DNA of 64,000 bases from Paenibacillus urinalis (GTDB taxonomy: Bacteria; Bacillota; Bacilli; Paenibacillales; Paenibacillaceae): the NCBI RefSeq assembly GCF_028747985.1, contig NZ_CP118108.1, positions 2,981,501 through 3,045,500 of the forward strand, in the 5' to 3' direction. This document shows, piece after piece, positions 45,387-54,059 of this stretch. A program made the position numbers and the translations under genes. Numbering within the stretch: position 1 is the stretch's first letter; every line of letters begins with the position of its first letter. The notes under the pieces are model-generated. The model worked only from the letters and a program-made list of their open reading frames with translations, did not search any database and was not told the DNA's origin.

Positions 45387-45439
45387 TCGATTAAATCGAT
45401 GTTTATATTCGAATTCTCCTTCCCTGTTGATTAAACAAC
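45387..45439. promoter_or_regulatory. Paired GATTAAA palindromes, probable TetR operators
   Basis: TCGAT-TAA-ATCGA (45387-45399) and GTTG-ATTAAA-CAAC (45426-45439) share the core GATTAAA and are 39 bp apart centre to centre. They sit between the TetR and efflux genes. Confidence 0.45.
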
Positions 45440-45539
45440 GCTTTGAAAAATATTGCAAATAGTCAATCCATTTTCATTGTGGTACCATCTATTTTATTGA
45501 TACGGTGTTGATAAAGCAATGCTTGGAAGGAGTATCTTA

Positions 45540-47018
45540 ATGGAACAAGAGAAACCAGATGTAAAAAAAGGAATCCTATTATTTATTTTAATTTTAGGTT
45601 GTTTTTTATCGACCTTGAATCAAACCTTGCTCAATGTAGCTCTAAATGATCTGATGGACGTATTCAAAGTATCGGCTACAACCATACAGTGGCTTGCAAC
45701 CGGCTTTATGCTGGTGAACGGTGTGTTGATTCCCGCCACAGCTTACCTCATGAAGCGTTTCACCACCAGACAGTTATTTGTGAGCTCCATGCTGCTGCTG
45801 TTAATCGGAAGTGTCATTTGTGCAATATCCCCTAATTTCAGTATTTTACTTACAGGGAGAATGATCCAGGCTGCAGGAACAGGAATTATTACACCACTCA
45901 TGATGAGTGTCATCCTCATTGTCTTTCCCATTGAAAAAAGAGGCAGCGTCATGGGCTTAATCGGCTTTGCCATTATTTTTGCACCTGCAATCGCCCCTAC
46001 ACTGGCGGGTTTTATTATTGAATATGTATCCTGGAGATGGCTCTTCATTGGGCTGGTGCCTTTTGCAGCCATTGTCATTCTACTATCATTAAAATACTTG
46101 GCTAACGTTTCTCAGACTGTCAAATCCAAACTTGATGTCGTGAGTGTTGTGTTGTCTACAATCGGCTTCGGCTTTATATTGTATGGATTTAGTACCGCTG
46201 GGAGTAAGGGCTGGGATTCCTTAAGTGTGATCCTGTCTTTAATTATCGGACTGGTATTTACCTCTCTATTCTGTGTACGGCAAATCAAGTCCCCGGATCC
46301 TTTATTGAACCTGGATGTATTTAAGAATAAGATGTTTACCTTTACTTCTCTCATCAACGTACTCGTTACGATGCTCATGTATGCGGATTTGATCCTGCTG
46401 CCAATGTATCTGCAGAGCGGCAAAGGCTTTACCGCCTTTGAAGCTGGGCTGTTACTATTGCCTGGTGCAGTGATTAATGCGCTGTTATCTCCGGTCACAG
46501 GCAAGCTGTATGACAAATTCGGTGCAAAACCACTGTTTGTTACTGGTCTGCTGTTCATTATCCCTTCCATGTGGGCGGTGACTGACTTATCCGGTGACAC
46601 ATCTTATATGTATTTAATGATCAGAACCATATGCTTGCGAATTGGCCTAAGCTTTATCACGATGCCGCTAAACACGGCCGGCCTAAATGCCTTGCCAAGA
46701 CATCTGGGCACACATGGCTCTGCAGTTAACAATACTGTTCGGCAAATTGCAGGAGCGATCGGAACAGCCGTTGTCATTACGATCTATACTGCTCAAGCAG
46801 CAAGTCATTCGATCGAGGTTCAAAGTCAAAATCCAACGGCTTCATCCGAGTTTATCGCGACCTTGTCCTCCATATTAGGCTCAGGCGACGCATACTATTT
46901 CATGACGATTATAGGGATCATTGCACTTGTACTGACGCTGCTTATGCCTGGTAAAAAAGCGCAAAGACAGGTCACGGAGCAAGCAGTTGAGAAGAAAGAG
47001 ACTGTACTATCTAAATAG
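45540..47018 (+). CDS. DHA2 family MFS efflux pump (EmrB/QacA type)
   Basis: A 492-aa drug/proton antiporter with 14 predicted membrane helices. Visible motifs: LNQTLLNVALNDLMDVFKVSATTIQWLATGFML in the first helices, the loop AYLMKRFTTRQLFV, and motif C-like GLIGFAIIFAPAIAPTLAGFI. The start is ATG at 45540, with GGAAGGAG nine bases upstream. It is regulated by the divergent TetR protein by inference. It resembles, but is not adjacent to, the second DHA2 pump at 50.5-52 kb. Substrates are unknown. Confidence 0.9.
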   Translation: MEQEKPDVKKGILLFILILGCFLSTLNQTLLNVALNDLMDVFKVSATTIQWLATGFMLVNGVLIPATAYLMKRFTTRQLFVSSMLLLLIGSVICAISPNFSILLTGRMIQAAGTGIITPLMMSVILIVFPIEKRGSVMGLIGFAIIFAPAIAPTLAGFIIEYVSWRWLFIGLVPFAAIVILLSLKYLANVSQTVKSKLDVVSVVLSTIGFGFILYGFSTAGSKGWDSLSVILSLIIGLVFTSLFCVRQIKSPDPLLNLDVFKNKMFTFTSLINVLVTMLMYADLILLPMYLQSGKGFTAFEAGLLLLPGAVINALLSPVTGKLYDKFGAKPLFVTGLLFIIPSMWAVTDLSGDTSYMYLMIRTICLRIGLSFITMPLNTAGLNALPRHLGTHGSAVNNTVRQIAGAIGTAVVITIYTAQAASHSIEVQSQNPTASSEFIATLSSILGSGDAYYFMTIIGIIALVLTLLMPGKKAQRQVTEQAVEKKETVLSK

Positions 47019-47046
47019 CATTTTAACTGAGTATAATGTAATTGAG

Positions 47047-47091
47047 GAAGATGCGATCAGCCGTTGCTGCTGTCCATCTTCTTCTTTTTTT
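47047..47091 (+). terminator. Terminator of the DHA2 pump gene
   Basis: GAAGATG (47047-47053) pairs with CATCTTC (47075-47081), followed by a T-rich run. Confidence 0.65.
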
Positions 47092-47267
47092 GTTGAACTG
47101 AATATCCAATCGTTTGCGGCATTAATTATGACATGATATCAACCACACATCAATTTTTTTCATGAAATCAGAGCTAAATAGTAGCACGTATGATAGAATA
47201 AGTAACACGAATACGAATTATGAGAATGACAACCGGTTTGCATTTGAATTAAAGGGAGGCAATATAT

Positions 47268-48248
47268 ATGGTGGATGTAATTATCATTGGCGGAGGACCT
47301 TGCGGGTTAGCAGCGGGTTTAGCATTGCAGGAAAAAGGGATTTCCTATATCATTCTCGAAAAAGAAGCGATTGTTAACTCCATTGTCAATTGCCCAGCCG
47401 ATATGCGGTTCTACAGTACTTCGGATCGTTTGGAAATCGGCAGAACTCCATTTCTTACACAGGAAGCACGTCCAACCCGATCGGAGCTGCTGAAATATTA
47501 CCGACTTGTAACAGAGCGAGAGGAGCTAAACGTACACTGTTATCAGAATGTGGTCGGTATAACTTCAAGCCCTGACTTATTCACTGTACAATCGGTGGAT
47601 GATAAAGGAAACCAGCATACATACCATAGTAAATTTCTTGTCGTTGCCACAGGCATCTATGATAATCCAAGAAAGCTGCATATACCAGGTGAGGATCTGA
47701 ACAAAGTAAAATACTACTATACGGAAGGGCATTCATATTACCGACGACAGGTTACGGTGATTGGTGGTAAGAATTCAGCTATTGAAGCCGCTATTGATCT
47801 CTATCGCTCTGGAGCCCATGTTACACTCGTTCATCGAGGAGAATCCGCACATGTCGGCATAAAGCCTTATCTAATTCCTGACATTCGCAATCTTGTAGAG
47901 AAGGAAAAAATTAAATTTTATCCCTTGTCCCATGTGGAAGAAATCACCCACAGTACAGTCTCTATACGCACTCCAGAAGAGCTGGTCAGCATACCCAATG
48001 ACATCGTATTTTCATTAATAGGCTATCGGCCAGACTTTAGTCTGCTCAGTCAAGCCGGTGTTCAAGTGGATGCGTTGACCTCTGTGCCCTCCTATCGAGC
48101 TGATACGTATGAGTCCAACGTTCCCAACTTGTTTCTGGCTGGGGTTGTTACAGGTGGAACGACGAATCGTGTATATATCGAGGACGGCAGATTTCATGGG
48201 GGAAAGATTGCGGACGAGGTACAAAAGAGACTGCTTGTATCCGTGTAA
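47268..48248 (+). CDS. ypdA: YpdA family bacillithiol disulfide reductase
   Basis: A 326-aa flavoprotein related to thioredoxin reductase. FAD site GGGPCGLAAGLAL (residues 8-20) includes the conserved C14; the NADPH-binding site is VIGGKNSAIEAAIDLYRSGAHV (about 162-183). The late FAD motif reads LFLAGVV. YpdA reduces oxidised bacillithiol, the low-molecular-weight thiol of many Firmicutes, using NADPH. It starts with ATG at 47268 after AAAGGGAGG and stands alone, followed by a terminator. Confidence 0.9.
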   Translation: MVDVIIIGGGPCGLAAGLALQEKGISYIILEKEAIVNSIVNCPADMRFYSTSDRLEIGRTPFLTQEARPTRSELLKYYRLVTEREELNVHCYQNVVGITSSPDLFTVQSVDDKGNQHTYHSKFLVVATGIYDNPRKLHIPGEDLNKVKYYYTEGHSYYRRQVTVIGGKNSAIEAAIDLYRSGAHVTLVHRGESAHVGIKPYLIPDIRNLVEKEKIKFYPLSHVEEITHSTVSIRTPEELVSIPNDIVFSLIGYRPDFSLLSQAGVQVDALTSVPSYRADTYESNVPNLFLAGVVTGGTTNRVYIEDGRFHGGKIADEVQKRLLVSV

Positions 48249-48270
48249 CAGCTATTTGGATGAATACAAC

Positions 48271-48306
48271 AGAAGACAGCCGAGCATCAACATTCGGCTG
48301 TCTTCT
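48271..48306 (+). terminator. Terminator of ypdA
   Basis: AGAAGACAGCCGA pairs with TCGGCTGTCTTCT around a 10-nt loop. It can act on both strands. Confidence 0.8.
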
Positions 48307-48346
48307 TCGTTCCCGTTATAAATATCCTTCAAGGATGTGATATTTA

Positions 48347-50056
48347 CTACACATCTTTACCTGTCCATAATTTAATACGCTCTTTAAGCCATTCTGTGTA
48401 TTGCTGCTCCATCTCAACCGCACCTGCTTTATCAATCTCCGCCAGCATGCTGTCATAGATTTGATCAAATTGATCCGGAGATGAGACAATCGCTTCTGGA
48501 ATTCGCTTGCGAATAATATCTTGGGTTTTCTGGAAAATCACGTTGTAATCTGTGTCCGATGGAACCGGCATGTTGTATGCTGCGCCCCACTCTTTCACAG
48601 GGAAATCTTCTTCCGTTGGGAACAAGCCTTTCCAAGTATCTACCCCATACGCTTCAAGTGTTTCTTTCTCAACGGGGTTATAGTTCTTAATAATTTCCTC
48701 AGGGAAGTTCGTTGTATAATAATTGCCTGTCGAATCTTTCACTCCATCACCATAATGCGCACTGAAGATGTTATACAGACCGACACCGGATTCCTTCGTA
48801 AAGTTTGCATTGTCGTTATTTTTCTTCTCCTGAACCTCTGTCGGGATCTTACGAACACCATCTTCTACAACATAATGCTCTCCTTCAACTCCCCAATTAC
48901 GAAGCACCTGGCCTTCGTCAGAAGCGAGCCAGTCAAGGAATTTAATGGCGCGAACCGGATCTTCACAGCTCGTTGTGATTCCGATACCGTATGCATCCAG
49001 ACCGATGCTTTGGAAATCGGCACGTTTATATGTTTCGTCCAAAGATACAGGGTAGTGACCATAGGTCTGTTCATACTTTCCTGCAGATTTCAAAGCATTC
49101 TCTGCATCACTGTATCCCCATCCTTGGTCAAGCAACCCAAGTACGCGTCCACTTGCAATCTTAGCCTTGTACTGATCATCCTTTTGAATGAAGCTCTCTT
49201 TATCCAGCAGACCTTCGTTGTATATTTTGTTCAACCAGCGGAAAAACTCTTTCTCCTCTGGACGCTTGTAATGTAACATCGCTTCGTAAGTTTCAGGATT
49301 AATGTAATATTCACCATCATCCGGTGCTCCAGTTACACCGAAAGCTGGATTTGTAACCGTTATCATAATTCTCCATCCATCTGCACTAAGCGAGATTGGA
49401 ATGGTTGGCTGTCCATCTTCTGTTGTTGGATGCTTTTCATAATATGCACGAATCGCATTCTCAAAATCTTCAAGGGTTTTGATCTCTGGATAACCCAGCT
49501 CCTTCACCACTTGATGCTGTATTGAGAAACCGCCTCCTGCATCGAACAAGGTCTCTCCGACACCCGCATTCGTTGGCAGCCAGTATATGGATTGATCTTC
49601 ATTACTGTATTTAAGGCGGTTCATTTGATCTCCGTAAACCTTCTTCAGATTCGGTGCATGCTCTTCAATGAGATCGGTAAGATCAATCATCGCACCTGCA
49701 TCAACCAGTTTGGACAAGTTGCCTTTAGGATAGATGAGATCAGGATAATCACCGCTTGCTGCCATCAGAGGGATCTTCTCATCTCCGCCCCCGCTGGATA
49801 CATCAAACTCGGCATTGATCGTTACACCCGTCTCTTCAATTATCTTCTGGCCTATTGCGTCCTGCATCTTGTTCCAATTCGGACTTGCGTCCGCTCCGAA
49901 GAAAGTAAAGGTGATCGGTTCTGTCGAATTCGATTCCGATGAAGCCCCTTCATTTCCGGTACTAGCTCCATCATTCGTATTTCCACAGGCAGCAGTAAAC
50001 AACATTGTGCTTGCAAGTAGAAGCATGGCCACCGTTTTTGGCGCTTTGTGTTTCAT
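48347..50056 (-). CDS. Extracellular solute-binding lipoprotein (LipO/LplA-like)
   Basis: A 569-aa substrate-binding lipoprotein of family 1 as found in Paenibacillus oligosaccharide ABC importers. The signal peptide ends in lipobox FTAAC (about residues 20-24), then a Ser/Gly/Asn-rich linker. The large two-domain fold includes ASGDYPDLIYPKGN and IKFLDWLASDEGQVLRNWGVEGEHYVV, both typical of the LipO group. No permease or ATPase gene is adjacent, so it must share an importer elsewhere. Catabolite-control (cre)-like sites lie upstream. It starts with ATG at 50056 after AGGGGG. Confidence 0.87.
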   Translation of the reverse strand: MKHKAPKTVAMLLLASTMLFTAACGNTNDGASTGNEGASSESNSTEPITFTFFGADASPNWNKMQDAIGQKIIEETGVTINAEFDVSSGGGDEKIPLMAASGDYPDLIYPKGNLSKLVDAGAMIDLTDLIEEHAPNLKKVYGDQMNRLKYSNEDQSIYWLPTNAGVGETLFDAGGGFSIQHQVVKELGYPEIKTLEDFENAIRAYYEKHPTTEDGQPTIPISLSADGWRIMITVTNPAFGVTGAPDDGEYYINPETYEAMLHYKRPEEKEFFRWLNKIYNEGLLDKESFIQKDDQYKAKIASGRVLGLLDQGWGYSDAENALKSAGKYEQTYGHYPVSLDETYKRADFQSIGLDAYGIGITTSCEDPVRAIKFLDWLASDEGQVLRNWGVEGEHYVVEDGVRKIPTEVQEKKNNDNANFTKESGVGLYNIFSAHYGDGVKDSTGNYYTTNFPEEIIKNYNPVEKETLEAYGVDTWKGLFPTEEDFPVKEWGAAYNMPVPSDTDYNVIFQKTQDIIRKRIPEAIVSSPDQFDQIYDSMLAEIDKAGAVEMEQQYTEWLKERIKLWTGKDV

Positions 50057-50161
50057 TTGCTGTAATCCCCCTTAGATAGCTTTTTATATTGTATAACAGG
50101 CATCCCTGCATATACCGAATTGAAAAGCGAGGAAACATACATACCATTGTAAGCCTTGAAA

Positions 50162-50299
50162 TAAAGCGCTTTAGGAACAAAATGAGATTGATAAATAGAG
50201 CATTTGCTGATTATAGTGCAGTGTGCTAGCGAAAAAGAGGAAGCATATCGGAAAAACTAATGAGGTAACGTTTTCGTATCCAAAATGTAAGTGCTTTCA
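50162..50299 (-). promoter_or_regulatory. Two cre-like boxes around a possible promoter
   Basis: TAAAGCGCTTTA (50162-50173) is a perfect palindrome close to the CcpA site consensus. TGTAAGTGCTTTCA (50286-50299) differs from the consensus at one core base. A minus-strand TATAAT at 50215-50210 lies between them, without a clear -35. This would place one site downstream and one upstream of the transcript start. The sites point to catabolite control of the sugar-binding lipoprotein. Confidence 0.45.
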
Positions 50300-50449
50300 T
50301 TGGATTCAGTGTATGAAATATCATGGAATAAGTCAATCCTATTTTTTAAAAATATTCCTCATTCACATTTACCTGGATCAATTACACAACTTATCCTCTT
50401 GTTTGCAGAAGCCAAAGTTAGAAGGTAATAAATTCACTGCAAAATAAAT
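50300..50449. other. Upstream region, nothing recognised
   Basis: Between the far cre-like site and the terminator of the DHA2 pump gene I see no ORF with a ribosome binding site and no RNA family. Confidence 0.4.
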
Positions 50450-50490
50450 AAAACGGTAAGCTTCCTGAAACACAGGAAGTCTACCGTTTT
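50450..50490. terminator. Terminator of the tetR-DHA2 operon
   Basis: AAAACGGTA pairs with TACCGTTTT, and inside it CTTCCTG pairs with CAGGAAG around AAACA. T-rich on both strands. Confidence 0.8.
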
Positions 50491-50508
50491 ATAACTTAAA
50501 TATCATGA

Positions 50509-51996
50509 TTAATGCATAGGACCTTGCCCACTCTGTTGTCCAGTAACCTGCACCCGCTTAACGAAGAAGGAGATGACAAGCCCGATGACAGCCAAGATTA
50601 ATGCGAACATAAACGCATTTTGGACACCCGTTGTGAATCCCATGAGTTGATTCTCCGGACTTTCCGGATTCGTCACTCCGCTCAAGAAGCTTGACTGACC
50701 TGCACTCAGAATACTTACCGCAACGGCTGTACCAATTGCTCCAGACACCTGCTGAAGTGTATTCATAATAGCCGTTCCGTGCGGATAATACTCCGGCGGA
50801 AGCTGGTTCAGACCATTCGTCTGAGCAGGCATCATGATCATGGAAATACCGATCATCATGAATAGATGCAGTGTAATAATCAAGCCCAGTGGAGTCGTAG
50901 GTTCAATTCCAGTATACATAAACAGAACGGCAGCCACGACCACTAATCCAATACGAACCAGCCATTTAGGGCCAAATTTATCAAACAAACGACCCATAAC
51001 TGGAGACAAGAATCCGTTCAACAAGCTGCCCGGCAATAGTACCAATCCGGCTGTCAGGGCAGTAACCGCAAGACCTTGCTGCAAATACATCGGCAATATT
51101 AGCATGGACGATAACATCATCATCATACAGAAGAAGATGAGAATGAGCCCAATTGTAAACATTGGATATTTGAATGCACGAAGATCCAGCATCGGCTGCT
51201 TCATTCTGAGCTGACGGATGCTGAAGATGAGCAGGGACAAGACACCGATCACCAGGGTGACGATAACTACAGGGCTGCTCCATCCACTGCCGGTTTCACC
51301 GTGTCCGCCTGCACTACTAAATCCGTATACGATCCCCCCAAAACCAAGTGTGGATAGGATAATGGAAGGTACATCAATTTTGGGCTTCGTCAATTTCGAG
51401 ATGTTCGGCAGGAACATTAAACCGCACACCAGCGAAATAATAAAGAACGGCAGCGAAATCCAGAAGATCCAATGCCAGGTCAAGTTAGCTAGAATCAATC
51501 CAGAAATACTCGGGCCGCTCGCTGGCGCAAACATAATTACCAGTCCGATCAGGCCCATCGCGGATCCCCGCTTCTCAATCGGGAATATAATCAATATCGT
51601 ATTAAACATCAGTGGCAGCAATAATGCGGTACCCACCGCTTGAAGCACCCTTGCAATTAATAGCATTTCAAAGGTTGGTGCCAGCGCAGCTACCACAGTA
51701 CCTGCAATTGAAAAAATTAATGAAGTTGTAAACAATTGTCTTGTCGTAAACCATTGCAGCAGCAATCCAGACACAGGTACTAGAATACCCAGTACCAGCA
51801 AATAACCAGTAGTCAGCCATTGAATGGTTGTAGGTCCTACTTCCAGCAGATCCATCAGCGGAGTCATTGCTACGTTAAGTGCCGTCTCCCCAAACAGACC
51901 GATAAATCCGCTAAGCAGCATAGCGAACAAAATGGGCAGCACTTTATATTGTTTTTGCTCCTGCCCCTCTTGTACAGTATCAGCTTCAGCTTTCAT
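50509..51996 (-). CDS. DHA2 family MFS efflux pump (LmrB-like)
   Basis: A 495-aa drug/proton antiporter with 14 membrane helices: LFGETALNVAMTPLMDLLEVGPTTIQWLTTGYLL, LLQWFTTRQLFTTSL, and GLIGLVIMFAPASGPSISGLI. The start is ATG at 51996 after GTGGAGG; GTG at 52008, eight bases after AGGAGG, is equally possible. It lies 58 bp downstream of a YxaF/LmrA-type TetR gene on the same strand, the same order as B. subtilis lmrA-lmrB, where the pump gives resistance to lincomycin and puromycin. Whether this copy does so is not known. Confidence 0.9.
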   Translation of the reverse strand: MKAEADTVQEGQEQKQYKVLPILFAMLLSGFIGLFGETALNVAMTPLMDLLEVGPTTIQWLTTGYLLVLGILVPVSGLLLQWFTTRQLFTTSLIFSIAGTVVAALAPTFEMLLIARVLQAVGTALLLPLMFNTILIIFPIEKRGSAMGLIGLVIMFAPASGPSISGLILANLTWHWIFWISLPFFIISLVCGLMFLPNISKLTKPKIDVPSIILSTLGFGGIVYGFSSAGGHGETGSGWSSPVVIVTLVIGVLSLLIFSIRQLRMKQPMLDLRAFKYPMFTIGLILIFFCMMMMLSSMLILPMYLQQGLAVTALTAGLVLLPGSLLNGFLSPVMGRLFDKFGPKWLVRIGLVVVAAVLFMYTGIEPTTPLGLIITLHLFMMIGISMIMMPAQTNGLNQLPPEYYPHGTAIMNTLQQVSGAIGTAVAVSILSAGQSSFLSGVTNPESPENQLMGFTTGVQNAFMFALILAVIGLVISFFVKRVQVTGQQSGQGPMH

Positions 51997-52054
51997 GGTA
52001 ACCTCCACGGTTCCATCCTCCTCTTTAATCCATAATAATGATCTCTCTCTAAAT

Positions 52055-52633
52055 CTACCTTGCGTTCTTTGCAACAACCGACAAATAATCTGCAGCCGTC
52101 AGCATCGGCTGTTTGTCTTGATTGGTGAGGCTTATAATGAGTGCTCCCTCCAGCAAGGAAATGACCAATAAACCCGTTTCTCGTGCCTTCTGTTCACTAA
52201 TGCCATCTTTAATGAGATTCTTGGCAATCACTTGCTGCCAATCTGCAAATACGCCCTGACAGGCTTCTCGCAGCTGATGACTTATGCACGATGTCTCGAC
52301 AGCTGCCCAGAAGCTAAATGGCAAAAACCCAGTAAAACCAGCTGCTTCAGTCTCATCAGCAAGCTTATGAACGAAGAGTTGTATGGCGTCTCCCGTATTG
52401 TCGCTGGCTGCAAAGCAAGCTTCAAATTTCTGCAAAATATCCTCGTTTGCTTTTTGAATACATACATGGGCGAGCTCTTCCTTACCATGAGGGAAGTAGT
52501 GATACAACGAGCCTTTGGGTGTATTGCTTTCCTTAATAATCTGATTCAGCCCGGTCGCGTGATATCCCTGTGAAAAAAACAGTCTGGCTGCTGTATTAAC
52601 GATGCATTCCTTCGCATTAGACTTCTCACTCAA
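52055..52633 (-). CDS. TetR/AcrR regulator, LmrA/YxaF type
   Basis: A 192-aa repressor with helix-turn-helix TGLNQIIKESNTPKGSLYHYFPHGKEELA (about residues 26-54), the hallmark of LmrA/YxaF regulators. The C-terminal ligand domain is helical. It starts with TTG at 52633 after AAGGATG, and precedes the efflux gene in one operon. An LmrA-box-like sequence lies 22-40 bp upstream of its start, so autoregulation of the whole operon is likely. Flavonoids and lincomycin are known ligands of relatives. Confidence 0.87.
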   Translation of the reverse strand: MSEKSNAKECIVNTAARLFFSQGYHATGLNQIIKESNTPKGSLYHYFPHGKEELAHVCIQKANEDILQKFEACFAASDNTGDAIQLFVHKLADETEAAGFTGFLPFSFWAAVETSCISHQLREACQGVFADWQQVIAKNLIKDGISEQKARETGLLVISLLEGALIISLTNQDKQPMLTAADYLSVVAKNAR

Positions 52634-52655
52634 GCAGAGTCACATCCTTAAGCAT

Positions 52656-52673
52656 TATAACGATTGGTCTATA
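52656..52673 (-). promoter_or_regulatory. LmrA/YxaF-box-like operator
   Basis: On the minus strand TATAGACCAATCGTTATA. From memory the B. subtilis LmrA/YxaF box is close to ATAGACCAGTCACTAT. It sits directly upstream of the tetR-pump operon. Confidence 0.5.
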
Positions 52674-52855
52674 TAATTAAAACCATATCATTGCTTACTG
52701 TCAAGCATTATTTTGAGAAGGGTGCTGCACATCGTTATAGTGCGGATAACATCAGCTTATGGCTCGACATGCATCATCTTACACTTCCTATATTTATCTG
52801 ATACATGATCATAATTAAATACGTGTTAAATCTATTGAATACAATCAAAGCTTTA

Positions 52856-52884
52856 TTGACCTCTCAATTCTTCTCCTGTAATAT
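52856..52884 (+). promoter_or_regulatory. Promoter of the receptor-peptide unit
   Basis: TTGACC (52856-52861) and TAATAT (52879-52884) with a 17-bp spacer, about 33 bp before the ribosome binding site region of the Rap-like gene. Confidence 0.6.
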
Positions 52885-52924
52885 ATAGTAAATATTATGA
52901 AAATTATGGCGAGGAGAGGAATAA

Positions 52925-53800
52925 ATGAGTGTACATTTTCCTTACGATGAGCCTCTGGATTTGGACTCTCTAGTAAATTTGATCCAATCCAACTATACGA
53001 TCGAGAATTGGGAAGAGGTTCTATCCTTATCCGATCAGCTCATGCAGCTAGCCAAGGAAGTTCATCAGGAGCTAATTGAGACAGACTCCACGTCACATGT
53101 TTATAAGGACCATATCATCTATTACTTTGGATACAGTCATCTAATGAATGGTCTCTCCTATCAGAAGCTGGGTGATTTCACCAAATCCAGAGAGTACATC
53201 TCCTTCTATGCCAATCTGGACTGGCTTGATGATTCTACTGAAACCGGCAAATATCTGATCGAACACTTCAAATTCTTCTCTTCTGCCAATGAACTGCAGC
53301 TGGATATTCTGGATGGTAAGAAGGATCGGCTTCCCGAATATGTTCAATTCCTGGATGCAAACCCCGATCAAGTACTTCAAGGCCTAATCAACATCCTTCG
53401 TTCTGCGAATCAATTTAATTATGATGTGGACTCGATCATCACTCACCTATCAGCTTACGTAGAAGATTACACTCATTACAATGATAAAGTAAAAGCAGCA
53501 CATTACTTGTCCTACCAATATCAGCTCGCACTGTACCGAAATATGAATGAGGAACATTCTACCGCTATTGATATTACACTTCATATTTTGGATGCCGCCG
53601 ATGAAATGAGGAATGACAAGTATTTCAAAAAGGCAATATCCTTGTTTGAAATTCTTAGGAAATTTGGTACTGTTTCTCAGCTCAAAACGTGTTATGATAT
53701 ACTCAATAAAATTCTTATGAGAGGAGATCTCCCCAATGAAAAAAGGTATTCTAGCCGCTCTGACAGTGTTGGGTCTGTTCATCTTCGTAATTTATCCTGA
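52925..53800 (+). CDS. TPR-repeat, Rap/RRNPP-like peptide receptor (putative)
   Basis: A 291-aa protein made almost wholly of amphipathic helices in a tetratricopeptide-like rhythm: YYFGYSHLMNGLSYQKLGDFTKSREYI (about 62-89) is a clear TPR-like unit, and AAHYLSYQYQLALYRNMNEEHSTAIDITLHIL (about 190-222) another. No helix-turn-helix is visible at the N-terminus, so it resembles Rap more than NprR or AimR, but it is shorter than Rap (about 375 aa). It starts with ATG at 52925 after GAGGAGAGG. Its last 65 bases overlap a 40-aa peptide gene, the arrangement of rap-phr cassettes. Target and peptide binding are inference. Confidence 0.6.
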   Translation: MSVHFPYDEPLDLDSLVNLIQSNYTIENWEEVLSLSDQLMQLAKEVHQELIETDSTSHVYKDHIIYYFGYSHLMNGLSYQKLGDFTKSREYISFYANLDWLDDSTETGKYLIEHFKFFSSANELQLDILDGKKDRLPEYVQFLDANPDQVLQGLINILRSANQFNYDVDSIITHLSAYVEDYTHYNDKVKAAHYLSYQYQLALYRNMNEEHSTAIDITLHILDAADEMRNDKYFKKAISLFEILRKFGTVSQLKTCYDILNKILMRGDLPNEKRYSSRSDSVGSVHLRNLS

Positions 53801-53858
53801 CTTTGTACCGAATTCAATCCAGCTTCTTGATCACGGTTCTGAATTTAGACCTAAATAA
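53736..53858 (+). CDS. Phr-like secreted signalling peptide precursor, 40 aa
   Basis: ATG at 53736 lies nine bases after GAGAGGAG, which is itself inside the receptor gene. The peptide begins MKKG, then a hydrophobic segment of about 17 residues (ILAALTVLGLFIFVIYP) and a polar tail ending DHGSEFRPK. That is the layout of Phr and related pro-peptides, whose C-terminus is cut and re-imported by an oligopeptide permease. The mature signal cannot be set; the last 5-9 residues are the candidates. It uses a different reading frame from the overlapped receptor. A terminator follows about 40 bp later. Confidence 0.65.
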   Translation: MKKGILAALTVLGLFIFVIYPDFVPNSIQLLDHGSEFRPK

Positions 53859-53898
53859 TCAATGATCTCCTTGCCAGCGATGAACTACATAATGTAAG

Positions 53899-53941
53899 GC
53901 TATTCACACATTTATTTCATGTGCTGTGGATAGTCTTTTTT
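53899..53941 (+). terminator. Terminator of the receptor-peptide unit
   Basis: GCTATTCACACAT pairs, with bulges, with ATGTGCTGTGGATAGTC, followed by TTTTTT on the plus strand. Confidence 0.7.
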
Positions 53942-53981
53942 CGTTCATATTATAGAATAAATGATCGTCTGTTCTTAATGG

Positions 53982-54032
53982 AAAAAGATCACTTGGGATC
54001 GGTATTCTCTCACCTCCCCAGTGATCTTTTTC
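53982..54032. terminator. Terminator of the alkaline phosphatase gene
   Basis: AAAAAGATCACT pairs with AGTGATCTTTTT around a 27-nt loop; inner TGGG/CCCA adds to it. T-rich on both strands. Confidence 0.75.
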
Positions 54033-54059
54033 TTTCAGAGCAACGAGAAATGCTTTGGA

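Noticed and set aside
46112..46600. 162-codon minus-strand ORF opposite the DHA2 pump
   Set aside because: Antisense shadow; many Ser and Pro, no start signal.
47162..47377. Short ORF overlapping the ypdA start
   Set aside because: Different frame, no ribosome binding site; it ends inside ypdA.
48521..49276. 251-codon plus-strand ORF opposite the solute-binding lipoprotein
   Set aside because: Antisense shadow; composition is rich in Phe, Cys and Ile without domain pattern, and it has no start signal.
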